Below the pieces are notes generated by a model. That model ran no database searches, had not been told where the DNA came from, and worked only from the letters and a program-made list of their open reading frames with translations. From positions 2,728,001 to 2,792,000 of the forward strand of contig JAVHJL010000004.1 in assembly GCA_036971715.1 (NCBI GenBank): a stretch of DNA of 64,000 bases, written 5' to 3'. The position numbers and the translations under genes are program-made. The stretch comes from Arthrobotrys musiformis. Taxonomy: Eukaryota; Ascomycota; Orbiliomycetes; Orbiliales; Orbiliaceae. Shown in pieces: positions 11,050 through 22,337 of this stretch (position 1 is the first letter of the stretch; every line of letters begins with the position of its first letter).

Positions 11050-13685
11050 ATGGCGGAACCTTCAAATCCGATTGCTGCTTCCGCTCCTTCTCAGTCTTCG
11101 CAATCTGTCAACTCTAGTTCGAATGCAAATCCTGGACGGAAATCGCCTGCTCCTGCAGCCCCTCCTCCCGCTTCTACTCAACCATCTTCTGCCACGACAT
11201 CGACAAATACAAATACAAGAAGTAGGAAAGACCGACCCTGTGATGCGTGTAGAAGAAGAAAGTCGCGATGTGTAATGAACGAGGACAGTTCTGTCTGTGT
11301 CTTGTGTCAGTTTCACAAGCAGGATTGCACTTTCTTACAGAGCCCTCAGCCTAGAAAGAGAAGACTTCCAGTTGCTACCACTGGTTCTGACGACGAGAAG
11401 CATTTGGGGTCAAATAAAAAAAGGTAAGAGTTACATATGCAACATTGCCTGCAGTTTCTCGCGTGCATAAAACAGTCACAATGTGCCTTGTACAGTGTTA
11501 CTGACTTGAAGCCCCTGCTTTCCCCCGCTCTCAAAGAAGCATGGACGAACCCGAATCCCCACGACAGCAGGCGAGGAAAGGGTCGAGTAGCGAGGAAGCA
11601 AAAGATGCTCTTCGCCGCACTCTTCCTCCCGATGATTACGCCAACTTGCCAGGTCCGACTCTTTTGAAGAAAACTCTTGGGCTGCAGACCCATCGACATA
11701 GCGCATATCTCGGCCCAACGTCTGAATACGAACCGGTCCTAATCGACCTATGTCCCTTTGATCCAAAGGATGAGTATAAACCACGAATCAGCAGCGCAAC
11801 AGGAGGAAGTTTTCGGCGAGTCGCAGATTCGACAACCTTTTTAATGCTACCGGATAAAGATACACCAAATCAATCTAACGAACTCGATGACTTGGATGCA
11901 ATTGAAAGGGTTGTGAACCCACACGGACAAGCCCTTATCAATCTTTATTTTCGAATCGTTCACCCTTCGTTCCCGATTCTCCACAAAAATGTCTTCTTGG
12001 AAAAATATACCCGAACGCATCGAGAGTTTTCCCCGCCATTGTTGGCTGCAGTTTATATTCTTGCACTCCACTGGTGGAGTTACGACCGAGAGCTTTCCGC
12101 TCAAAAGAAACCGGATGTCGAAGCGCTGGAAAAACTGGCGTGGAGGACGATGTCTGAAGTGATACACCGTCCAAAGCTGTCGGCGGTACAAGCAGGACTA
12201 TTGCTGCTCCAACGGCCTGAAGGCGATTCCTGGATCCTCACTTGCCAAATTGTTGCGATAGCGCAAGAATTAGGTCTGCATCTTGATTGCACAGGCTGGA
12301 AAATCCCTAACTGGGAGCGCGGCCTGAGGAAACGATTGGCATGGGCGGTGTTCATGCAGGATAAATGGGCGGCGCTTACCCACGGGCGGCCTTCGCATAT
12401 CACATTATCAAATTGGGCAGTCCAGTCGGTTACAGCAGGCGATTTCCCGGAGAGCTCCCTCGATGAAGACGACGAGGAGGCTGGGACGGAAGTTGATAAA
12501 GGAAGAATGTTGTTTACAGAGATGATTGAGCTTACAAAGCTCACATCTGAAGTTCTGGATGGGTTCTTCACCGTAGAAAGCCAAGCGTCGATATTCCACG
12601 AGTCGGAGCACAGAGGAATTGAAAGTGTCCTCGAGAGGGCGAAACCTGTGCAGATAAAGCTTAAGGAGTGGTATTCCAGGTTGCCAGAATGCCTAAGAAT
12701 GGATTCTTCAAAAGTTAGGAAACTAAGCTCTAATGGTAGGTGAACCCCCAATCCAAAACCTGAAGATATAAATCCCGTACTAACTCAATTTTATATAGGA
12801 TATCTGCACTTAGCCTACTTCGCAACCGAGATCACACTACACCGGTCTATAATCCGCGCTCTTTCCCCGGCGACAAGTCTCTACCTCGTTCACATCTGCC
12901 GCACAGCGGCTAAAACCCGCCTGATATCAGCTATTGAGTTCGTCAACCGTCTGAAACCGGATCAGCTGCAATCGTTTTGGTATTTTGCGTCGAGAGTGAA
13001 CTTCGCGTTAATAGGCACCTTTGGGTCATTACTCTGGGCGACATCCCAAGTTTCGATCGAAAGTGAGTTCTATAAGGCAAGATTGGATGAGTATAGATGG
13101 ACCCTGAAGGTTAGCAGTAAAGGTGCTACTTTCATGGATTTTGCATTGAAAGCGTTAGACGCAAGCGCGGGATATTGCATCGAAGGCGTGAGCAATGCGA
13201 TAGCTTCTCACGGCCAGTCACAATCACAGCTAGTGGGGGCTGGAGCCAAAGGTCTTTCATTCCAAAAGGAATACGAAGACGAGATTATGGCGGAACAGGA
13301 GGAGTACGAAGACGACCCAAGGCCGATGCCTCCCAGGCAGAACACCCAAATCCCAGATAGCAGTCGGTTCCCAAATTATAGTTATGGGACCCCAATCGAC
13401 CAACAGTTACAAAACTTTGGACACACACCATCTTCAAATTACAGCGCGGCAGGGCAAAGCAGCATGGCGAACAGAAGAACCTCGATGATTTCAAATAATG
13501 CATCTTTGGATATTACGAACCAACTACCCTCGGGTGCAAACGCCTCCGCATTGAATTTTTACATGATGCAACAGCAGCAAGGAAATGATGATTTTGGTAC
13601 AGCAGATAGTTGGGCTGCGGATATGGAACGAATGCACGTTGAAACGGAAGATGCAGCCGCACGAGGCTATGAGATCGGAACATGA
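11050..13685 (+). CDS. tamA: Zn2Cys6 transcription factor, TamA/DAL81 type
   Basis: Three exons: 11050-11423, about 11537-12735, 12799-13685, giving about 819 aa. Two in-frame acceptors (after 11536 or 11539) are possible for exon 2. After a Ser/Pro/Asn-rich N-terminus, residues ~60-95 carry a binuclear zinc cluster (KDRPCDACRRRKSRC, then CVLCQFHKQDC), followed by SPQPRKRRLP. This arrangement is characteristic of TamA/DAL81. A fungal-specific TF middle homology region follows (HPSFPILHKNVF; WILTCQIVAIAQELGLH), with a low-complexity Gln/Asn/Ser tail. TamA and DAL81 co-activate nitrogen catabolic genes (GABA, allantoin, urea/allophanate) with pathway-specific factors in the nucleus. Orthology is inferred from the zinc cluster and its flanks. 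Confidence 0.85.
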
Positions 13686-14209
13686 AAACTTTGTTGATTT
13701 TCTTTTTTTTCGCTTCAAAAATTATTACCTAATTCTTGTATAAGCTTTACGAACTCCTTTTTTTTCATCATGTAGATGTCGCATGTCGTCGAGAAGCGCC
13801 ATTTATTGTAGATTCGAACATTCGGTTTAGCGTGCGCATGCATATATGCATATATGCTGGGATACATATTTTGGCATTTTTCTTTCATTATATTTCAATC
13901 TTTAACTAGACGGAATTGGTACCGCACAAAACCCGTTTTTCCTTTTTATCCGAATCAATTGATAATAATGCACCGAATCAGCCGGTTACTTTTCGTAATA
14001 TGAATGCCTTCTCTTAATCATAAAAAATCGCGATATCGGGTCTTTCGAGGTCCCTCAGCTCGCCTTTCTCGTCCGAAAGTGGCGTGTGTAATTTTTTGCG
14101 TTGGGCTTGATGTTCTTTTTCTCTGCGTAACTTCACGCGCAACACGCCGGTTCATATGTCACCGAAGGAAAAAAAAGGGCTCGCTCTGACATAAAATGTT
14201 CATATCAAA
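13686..14209. other. Intergenic region, tamA 3' end to COQ6
   Basis: T-rich 3' flank of the tamA-like gene and the promoter of COQ6. An alternating CATATATG palindromic run lies around 13840-13857. No gene seen. Confidence 0.5.
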
Positions 14210-14240
14210 ATGCGGCGGTCACTTCTACACCTGCCGATAA
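14196..14240 (+). other. Short uORF overlapping the COQ6 start
   Basis: An ATG at 14196 opens a 14-codon frame ending TAA at 14238-14240. It overlaps the COQ6 ATG (14210) in another frame. If the transcript begins upstream, ribosomes starting here would bypass COQ6. Confidence 0.4.
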
Positions 14241-15895
14241 AGCGTTCGGCGTGGGCCGTTCGCACGTCCAATGCTGCCCGGATTACGGCCACGAGGTCGT
14301 TCGCATCCGAAGCATCGCCCAATCCCGAGATATATGATATTGTGGTCGTCGGTGGCGGTCCGGTCGGATTGACACTTGCGGCGTCGCTCGGTTCGTGAAT
14401 CCCTAGCCAATTGGAATACTGACTAGACGTCATTATATCATGCTGACAAAAAATATTTGGGATATTAGGTGCTGCGCGTGCTACAAGTCATTTAAAGGTG
14501 GCATTGATCGAGGGTATGAATCTGGCTTCTATTCGGGACTGGAAGCCAACCCCGGATTACTTCGCCAATCGTATCGTTTCGCTCATCCCGAGCACGGTCA
14601 AGCTTCTCAAAGAAACCGGAGTATGGAAACATATCAAGCAGGAAAGAGTGCAGTCGTACGATGGTATGCAAGTCTGGGATGGCATGACTGATGCACGGGT
14701 CGAGTTCGATTGGAATAAACTCCTGGGTGGCCGGGAGGAAGGAATGGATACTACGATTGCGCATATGGTGGAGAATATACACCTGAGCCATGGATTATTG
14801 AAGCGTCTTGACGAACTTGCGGTCAAGCCGACAATGATTGATAAAACTAAGGTGGAGAAAATCGAATATGGCCAGTTGACCGAAGAGGTTGATATGCGAG
14901 ATTGGCCGATTGTTTCATTGAGCAATGGCCAAAAGCTCGGTGCGAGGTTGTTGATCGGAGCGGATGGTGGAAATAGCCCGGTTAGAACCTTCGCTGGGAT
15001 CGAGAGCAGAGGGTGGGATTATGAGAGGCATAGCATGGTGGCGACTTTCAAGATCGAAGATGATTCGGCGTTCCCGAAATTCGCCTATCAAAGGTTCCTA
15101 CCTTCTGGTCCGGTTGCTATTCTACCAGTGAGTCCGAACCTTGAAATGACATATTCACTTTCATACGTGCACGGTGCTGATGATATATGTCTTTGAAGTT
15201 GCCTGGGAACTTCGCCAACCTCGCCTGGTCGACTACACCTGAAAAGGTTGCTCATTTAAAGTCACTGGCACCAGAGGACTTTGTCGCTATGGTAAATGCG
15301 GCCTTTAGGCTTTCTTATACCGACATCGACTATCTCCATAACCTAAAGAGCGGGGTGGTCGAGGAGACAAAGTGGAGGGAAAGCGTAACGAAGTACCCGG
15401 ACCCTCCAACTATTCCCGTGCGGATTACCGAGGTTCTCGAAGGCACCAGAGCTTCTTTCCCTCTGAAAATGAAGCACGCGGATAGATATATTGGAGAGCG
15501 AATCGCACTCGTTGGGTAGGCTAGTCTCGATTCTACAGATATAAGTACGATTTTCACTAACATGGGAACCCCATAGGGATGCTGCACACACGATTCACCC
15601 CATGGCCGGGCAAGGCCTGAACGCTGGTGTCGGCGATGTCTACTCTCTCGTCAAATCGATTGCGGATGGTATTTCACATGGCCAGGATATTGGTTCTTCG
15701 TTTACGTTGGAGCCTTATCAGTCTGAAAGATATTTGCCCAATAATGCCTTACTCGGCTTTGTTGACAAGCTCCATACCCTTTATGGATTTGAATCTGGGC
15801 CTTTGGTTCCTCTGCGAAGCATCGGGGTTGAAATAATCAACCGAGATTGGTTCGGCCTGAAGAAGTTCCTGATGAGCCAAGCGGCAAAATCCTAG
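14210..15895 (+). CDS. COQ6: Ubiquinone biosynthesis flavin monooxygenase Coq6
   Basis: Four exons: 14210-14390, 14469-15127, 15199-15515, 15577-15895, giving about 491 aa. It is the mitochondrial FAD-dependent hydroxylase of the coenzyme Q ring (C5). The first ~35 residues are basic and Ser-rich with no acidic residues, a good mitochondrial presequence. The GxGxxG FAD motif follows (DIVVVGGGPVGLTLAASLG), completed across intron 1. Then come GARLLIGADGGNSPVR (the DG motif) and, across intron 3, GDAAHTIHPMAGQGLN, the second FAD-binding GD motif. These blocks and the LVWSTTPE-like NLAWSTTPE are typical of Coq6 rather than other UbiH-fold enzymes. Confidence 0.94.
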
Positions 15896-16259
15896 AGTAT
15901 TCTTTGGTATACCCATCGTACGACCAGTTTGTATATAGTTTCCCTCTCGGGGTGTTTTGTGATCTTTCTCAATTATAAGGTCATAGATGATATTATGCTC
16001 AAATCAGTACCTAGTATACAGCCGTGAAATAATATGTTTCTTCATCGTAAGAAATGTTCAGCTGAGTCCCCGGAGATGAATTCATGGCAGCGAAGTTGCA
16101 TACCGTTATCATGTCATAAGCGCCTTATCCCAGCCACGACTCCCTTGAAATTCGAGAAAAAACACATTCTCAATAACAGAGATTTCCAAATTTGTTGGCG
16201 CCAATCGTACGGTAGATGGATGGGTGAGTCGATCCCAAGGCGACATTGCGGTGAAGATG
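15896..16259. other. Convergent intergenic region, COQ6 / SmG
   Basis: 3' flanks of two converging genes. The minus-strand frame that reads into this region from the SmG gene is intron read-through. No gene seen. Confidence 0.5.
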
Positions 16260-16693
16260 CTATATACGTTCAAGAGCCTATCATTCTGGGTTAGCGACGG
16301 GATCTCATGCCGTGTGGATTGATACCGACCTCGAGCATGACCACCGAGTTTCCACGAATAACTACTGTGCCGATTCTCTCCTTCTCGCCGCCGGCCTTCT
16401 CTTCGATACAATCGTCCATACACAGATTTAAGAAGATCTAGACATCCCCCGTTAGCTCAGCCATTTCGATCGGTATCCGGAGCGAGGGAGGGAGGGGATC
16501 GTTTCCGTACGTCATATCCGCGTAGAACACCAATGATCTTTCTTGATCCGTTTAATTGGACAAAGAGTCTTTTCTCAAGATACTGTGTAACCATTTCCGA
16601 AGAGTTAGGCACGGAGCGTTCTCGTCTGACGAAGCCTCTGTGACGGCGGTAGGTCGTACGTACCTTCTTGAGTTCGGGCTGGGCCTGTGGCAT
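16260..16693 (-). CDS. SMX2: Small nuclear ribonucleoprotein SmG
   Basis: Four exons on the minus strand: 16693-16664, 16582-16511, 16437-16330, 16277-16260, giving 75 aa (human SmG has 76). The protein starts MPQAQPELKK and continues YLEKRLFVQLNGSRKIIG, GYDIFLNLCMDDCIEE, GGEKERIGTVVIRGNSVV and ends MLEALERI. These are the Sm1 and Sm2 motifs and tail of SmG, a ring subunit of spliceosomal U snRNPs. The last coding exon is just 18 nt including the stop, yet it supplies the conserved ALERI end. LSM7 is the closest alternative, but its N-terminus differs. Confidence 0.93.
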
Positions 16694-17145
16694 TTTGATG
16701 GATTCTATATGGTTATGGGGTGGTCTGGATGTATGCTTGGGGGGCGGCCTGGAGCGGGTGTGGTGATGAGGTTCTGTGGAGGGAGTTTGTCGATGGTCGA
16801 TGATAAGTTGGAAGCTGTCGCCAGACGCGATTTTTTGGGTGGAGCTTTCAGCGCCAGATTGGCCGGTCTTGGCATTCGCATAGTTGATAGTGTCGGCTGC
16901 GCGTCGTCCTCTCCACTTCCTTAGGTACCTCTTACCTCATGCATATATTCTAAACTCCTCAACGAGATTCGGCGAGCAAGGTAAGAGGGTGCCTTTCTAT
17001 CTAGAAACCCCAATATCGGAGCTAGAACATCATACTAACCCCACCCTATCAGTAGTAGAACTAGCCTCAACATTACCGTATCTTCCCAATTACATCGGAG
17101 CCTGGAAGACGAATCTACCTCGGCCAACCAGAGGATATGTAAAAG
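16694..17145. promoter_or_regulatory. Divergent promoter region SmG / VPS33
   Basis: 452 bp separate the two outward-facing start codons. The plus-strand frame at 16556-16924 is low-confidence and overlaps SmG, so I treat the stretch as shared upstream sequence. Confidence 0.5.
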
Positions 17146-19676
17146 ATGGTTGCCGAACGAGCCACCGAATTCGATCCCTCAAAGATCAAGGATCAAGCAC
17201 TCCGAGACCTGTGCAATGTTCTAGAAGGTGTACGTCGCAGAAGCCCGGCTAGCTTTAAAGGAATATAGGAAACGAGTCTGACTTTGCTGGGAAAACTAGG
17301 TTCGAGGCAAGAAATCTTTGGTGGTGGATAAAGCGCTGTCCGGACCGTTGGGGCTCATAGCGCAGCCTTCCTTGCTCCAGGCAGGTACACCGGTGTCTGA
17401 TATTCCCGATGATGTGAGCTTCTAAGCTAATGCAATGCATGTGGGGGTTTAGGACTACGGGGTTGTCCAGCTACATTGGATTGAAGATAATAACATCGAC
17501 TACACTGCCTCGAAGAATATCCTTTACATCGCAAGATGTACAGCAAATAATGCCTACTCAATAGCATGTCAGTAAGTCGCTGTCTGTTTTTTCGTCGAGA
17601 AACCAACTCCTTTGCTGGGATCTCACAAGTAGGCTATGTCGATCCGAATGCTCCTACTCGACATAGTCAGTCTTGATCCCAAGATGAACAAATTCGCAAA
17701 ATACGCCGTGAACGAAGGATCAATTATCAGCCTTTTACTATGCTGCAGTGGCTACCTTCGGGAGAACTTTTTGGTTTTTTAAACATTTTACGGCTGACAT
17801 ATCTCAATAGCGCAGATTAAGAATGCCCCACGAATACCCGGGCAAGACTTCGAACACTCCCTGTTCTTTGTTCCGCGCCGGACACCCTTGTGTGACCGTA
17901 TTCTAGAGGACGAGGGTGTATTCGGCGATGTCACAATCAACGAATACCCTCTCTACTTTATACCTCTAGAACCGGACGTTCTATCACTAGAACTTGACGA
18001 TGCATTCGAAGACCTTTACCTGAATAAAACATACACTTCGATCTTTAATTCCGCAAAGGCTTTGATGCTGCTACAGCAGCAATACGGTCTCTTCCCAAGG
18101 ATCACAGGCCAAGGGGATAAAGCGAAGAGACTCTTGGACGCTCTGCTACGAATGAGGAATGAAGCTGCTGCAGAAGATGCATCGACTTCTCTAGCGCTAG
18201 GCCCTAGCTCGATAATCGAGAATCTTGTGATTATCGATAGAGAGACGGATTTTGTCACACCTTTGTTAACGCAGTTGACCTATGAGGGACTCATTGATGA
18301 AATCTTTGGAATCAATAATTGTAAGTCATCAACCCTAGAAAAATTTTTGGAATTATATAGATTTGCCAACTTACATAATATCTTAAGCCCACGTCGAGTT
18401 AGAGGCTAGCGTCGTCGGTACAGCGATGCAAGGCCCGGCGGAGACGACCGGGAGGAGCGTGGGAGCCGCCCCCGCAGCACCTCAAGGGAAGAAACGAAAG
18501 GTACTTCTAGAAGGCAGCGATCGGGTTTTCACCGACCTCCGCGATAACAACTTCTCCGCTGTACCTGCAATTCTGAAAAAAACCGCCCTCCGAATTGATG
18601 CCGACTTCAAAAAGAAGGATGATTACAAAACTGTATCAGAGATGAAGACGTATGTGACAAAAGTCCTCGGACCGGCACAAAAAGATAGGACATCTCTATC
18701 CATGCGTATGTTGAAAATTGAACAATTTTTAGAAACACTACGAAGGTCTATCGACACATATACTAACAGTAACCTATAGACTTTAACATCGCCGAAATAA
18801 TCCAAAAGCACATCAACACCGAACTCTTCGAAAAAACCCTCGAAGTTCAACAATCTCTAATAGCAGGCTACTCATCCACCCAACAGCACGAGCTCATGAC
18901 CGAGCTAATCGCCCGAGGCGCTTCTCTAGAAACAGTCCTCCGACTCCTCTGCCTCTACAGCTGCGTTAGCACGGGATTCAAACCGAAGGATTTCGACCTC
19001 TTCCGTCGCGAAATCCTCCAGGGATATGGCTACGAACACGTCCTAACCCTCGATGCGCTAGACAAAGTGGCATTACTGCAATCACGTACGGTAGCTGGCT
19101 CCACGGCTGCAGCGGCGACGAGGACGAACTACGATTACCTCAGGAAACCACTCAGATTATTCAGCGAGAGCGTGAACGAAAGCGATCCGGATGATATTGT
19201 TTATGTTTACAGCGTCTACGCACCCCTGAGCGTCAGACTTGTGCAATGCGTCATCCAGAAGTCGGCGGTGGCGCAAGCGGCACGAGGTGGTGGGAGTTTG
19301 AATCCGAATTCGGCGGGGTGGAAAGGGTTTGAAGATGTTGTTAAGAATGTGGGCGGGAAGACGTTCGACGAGGTTCAGAAGGGGGAGGATAAGGCGGTTA
19401 GGGCTAGGAGTAGGTTTCCTCCCCGTTCGCGTTATATTGGTGGTATAGTTACTGACAGCCGTGATAGTGATACTGGATGGCCAAAACGAGAAGAAAGTTA
19501 CGGTGGTGTTTTTCCTAGGCGGTATCACTTACACAGAAATTGCTGCGTTAAGATGGATAGCAAAACAAGAGGAGGGCAAGAGGCAGATTATTATCGCAAC
19601 CACTGGTATTATCAACGGAAACAACATCATCCGAGCAGCTACCACCGCTGCACGGACTCAGCCGCGACAGACTTAG
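17146..19676 (+). CDS. VPS33: Vacuolar protein sorting protein Vps33 (Sec1/Munc18 family)
   Basis: Seven exons: 17146-17229, 17300-17413, 17453-17567, 17811-18320, 18388-18705, 18780-19409, 19459-19676, giving about 662 aa. Vps33 is the SM protein of the CORVET and HOPS tethering complexes, guiding SNARE assembly at endosome and vacuole membranes. Family blocks include GKKSLVVDKALSGPLGLI, LFFVPRRTPLC, DRILEDEGVFGDVTI, NLVIIDRETDFVTPLLTQL (the SM signature) and the C-terminal FFLGGITYTEIAALR. Two introns are odd. Intron 2 is only 39 nt. Intron 3 is 243 nt, far longer than its neighbours, and holds a perfect 9-bp inverted repeat (17634-17642 / 17658-17666). Exon 3 leaves one base, and the Ser-Gln-Ile junction fits the family. 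Confidence 0.92.
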
Positions 19677-19963
19677 AGCTGTCTACTATCTTCGTCTTCT
19701 TTCCGTCATTTCTCTTAGTATTTTTTGACAGCAGGTTGTTTGAGCGTTATTTATATTAGCACTTGATTTTAAATAATATTTTATGGACCGATGGTACCAG
19801 TAGATCGAGGTATTCAGGTCAATTGGACCAAAAAATTGAACCGCTTCATATTTCATATCAGACGCCGCCGACGCCCGCCTTGTATATCTTCTACCAACAA
19901 CTTCAGGCGCTGACCAAAGCTACACCACAATTTCTTTCTTCTACTTGAAAAAAAAAAAAAGGA

Positions 19964-21676
19964 CTAAGAGGAAAACGAAATGATGAATCGCAAATTGAAG
20001 GGCATGCCGGGGTCCGAAATGGAGAGTTCGTCGCCTTCCTCCATCAGCTCCTTGAGCTGCCTCTCCAGGTTTGGTCGGGTTTGCTCTTCCAACTGCTTCG
20101 GCGCCTGCAGGTACAAACTCTTCGACGAAGTCCTCAGCGAAGGCTTCTTCAGAGTTCTGTAGGAGTTTGTTAGTATTTTTGGGCCTCGTATCAACGAAAA
20201 ACTGGGGTTTCATGGGGGAAAACTCACGTCTCAGGTCTCTCCTGTAACTTCTCCATCAACTGCTCCAACGTCGACTCAGGATCCACCGCCAAAGCCTGCG
20301 GCAGGTTTCCACAAACCGGACAATCCTCCTTCTTCTCATGCTGGAAAGTGTAAGTATAAACACTCTCATCACCAGTGTACATCATATAATTATCCAAATA
20401 TGGCGAAGCCGTAGTCGCAATCTTTAGCGCCTCGTTGCAGCAGGATGCCGCAACGATAGCATTCGTAGATGCGATGGCCGGGATGATGTTCTTTATAACA
20501 CCCTGCGTCATGGCGTACGTCACACCGGGGATATTGAATTCTTTGGCACGGCCCAGAGCTTTCGTGTACAGCCAGGTGACGTGTTCCGGATCGTCCATAT
20601 CGATTTTGAGGTCGCCTTTTTCCTTAGGCCACTGTATGACGCTCGCCCATTCGATACAGTGAGCTGGTTGTCTTGGAATAGTGGCGAGGGTGCAAAGGGG
20701 GACGGCAGCGCGCGGCGTCAGCATGTCGAGAGTACATTCGTAACAACATGAAATCGTCGGAAGGATCACACGAGCTTGTCCCTTGAACCCTTCTGTGCCT
20801 CCATCGATGAGAGGGATCAATATTTCATCACCGACAAGGTTTACAAGCGTAGCATTGATCCATCTTCTAGCCTCCACGGAGTCGAGACCGCAAACTACGA
20901 TCTTGAATTGTTTGTAGTATTCGTCGTCTTTATCCTGGATGGCGCAGTTGAACGGTGTGATCTTAACGCCTCTGACCCTCTTCATGACGAACGCTGCGGC
21001 AACCTCGGCTTTCGACTTTCCAACATCGGATTCTCGGAATAGGAATTGACGGTTCAAGTTGGAAATATCGATGGTGTCTGCGAGGGTTCATTATTGTTAT
21101 TATCATTAGCTATGTGAGCTGTTGGGTCAAGTAGTTGTGGCCGTACCCATATCGATGACATGGATGTCTTTGAAGCCCGAGAGGGCCAGGTTCTTGAGGA
21201 TTTCACATCCCAATCCTCCAGCGCCGCTGTCGTAAAATTCGAATTAGGATAACAGTCCAAGGTAATCCCGAAAGGATTTGTCATTTTGTCTGGCGGAAAA
21301 CATACATAACTCTATATATTTAAAAGAGGATACGGATACGAGTTAGTATAGTTAGAAACCCAAGCTACGGAGTCTGGCTAGAATCTAGAATCGAATACTG
21401 ACAATATTTTTAGATCTGCAAGAAATGCTTTAGGTTCGTCACCGGGCTCGAAGGTTTCATCTGAGTAAGGCCCTCTTCTGGTAAGGATGTTGTTAAGGTA
21501 CTTCCTGTTGTCGTATATCAATGTTCAGCAATGCAATGTCGTGTTTGGACATGGCTGCTGGCTATCCATAACACCTCAAGCTAAGCGGGACGGATGGACC
21601 AGGCCAGGGTGGGGTGGAACAGCCGGACATACCATCTGTCAGGCGATTCAGTCGTCAGGACGGTAGTCGTCGCCAT
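19964..21676 (-). CDS. UBA3: NEDD8-activating enzyme E1 catalytic subunit Uba3
   Basis: Six exons on the minus strand: 21676-21633, 21504-21403, 21311-21306, 21226-21147, 21077-20228, 20156-19964, giving 424 aa. With Ula1/APP-BP1 it adenylates NEDD8/Rub1 and passes it to Ubc12 for cullin modification. The ATP site GAGGLGCEILKNLALSGF and DMDTIDISNLNRQFLFR are clear. The catalytic Cys lies in PLCTLATIPR. Zinc ligands come from the CYEC and CPVC pairs. The end TRPNLERQLKELMEEG matches the ubiquitin-fold domain that recruits Ubc12. Exon 3 is a 6-nt microexon: without it the invariant hydrophobic strand before GAGGLG cannot be formed in frame. Confidence 0.93.
21306..21311 (-). other. UBA3: 6-nt microexon of UBA3
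   Basis: The exon AGTTAT is flanked by an ATATAG acceptor and a GTATGT donor. Joined to the neighbouring exons (phases 2 and 2) it gives KILVIGAGGLG, matching the family consensus (KVLVIGAGGLG in human UBA3). Confidence 0.8.
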
Positions 21677-21965
21677 GGTGTCGAGGCGGAGGAAAAGGGG
21701 ATAAAATCACTCTTTGGAATAATTAATGTTAATGTCGGAGCGGAGAGAAGAATGTAGATTCGAGTTTTACAAGACGGTGGAAAGACGATAGTAATGGTAA
21801 TGAGCCAGAAGCGCAGTGCGGTGGGAAGGATCTGGTTGGTGACCAAGCTTAGCTGCTAGCTTAGCTGCACCCGTAGAACACGCGAACGAGCACCGTACGT
21901 TTCTGGCGGGCGGGGAGACGCGATTATTTCCCTCCTCTTTCCTCTTCACCGCCACCTTTTCGGGT

Positions 21966-22337
21966 TCAAGATGGCGGCCCTGAAAAGGTATCTCGGGCGA
22001 CTCTTTGCAGGTCTTCCAGCGATGTCTGGACGGGGCCTTTCTCCCGCGTGGTCGCAATGGTTCTCTCCAACGATGTATTTCTGTTGAATTGAGCAGATAT
22101 CAATATCGATCAGTACCTATATTCAAGCAATTCCACATCTTTTTAAGAGACATCGTGGAGTATGTGCGCCTACATGGAATTGAGGGTGATCAAGATCTTC
22201 TGGTACTCAACCAGCACGGCCTTCTCGGCGTCCGTCAGTGACCTGCACATCATTATCAATCTTCAGTTCCAGCTAGTAAACGTGGGGATAGAAAGAACTT
22301 ACTGTCGGACTTCCTTGCCAGGGCCCTTCTTTTCCAT
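21966..22337 (-). CDS. Small protein of unknown function
   Basis: Model on the minus strand: 22337-22303, 22242-22174, 22080-21966, giving 72 aa. Both introns have GT..AG ends (GTAAGT..TGCAG and GTAGGC..AACAG) and the frame closes cleanly. The product begins MEKKGPGKEVRQ and continues with a helical, heptad-like stretch (LTDAEKAVLVEYQKILITL; SLERTIATTREK). It superficially resembles small coiled-coil subunits such as DASH/DAD proteins, but I cannot match it to one. Its start is about 300 bp from the divergent CDC26-like gene. It could be part of a larger or differently spliced gene. Confidence 0.45.

Noticed and set aside
16109..16423. Longer 3' reading of SmG continuing past the last intron
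   Set aside because: It adds about 55 unrelated residues. The splice to the 18-nt exon gives the conserved family end instead.
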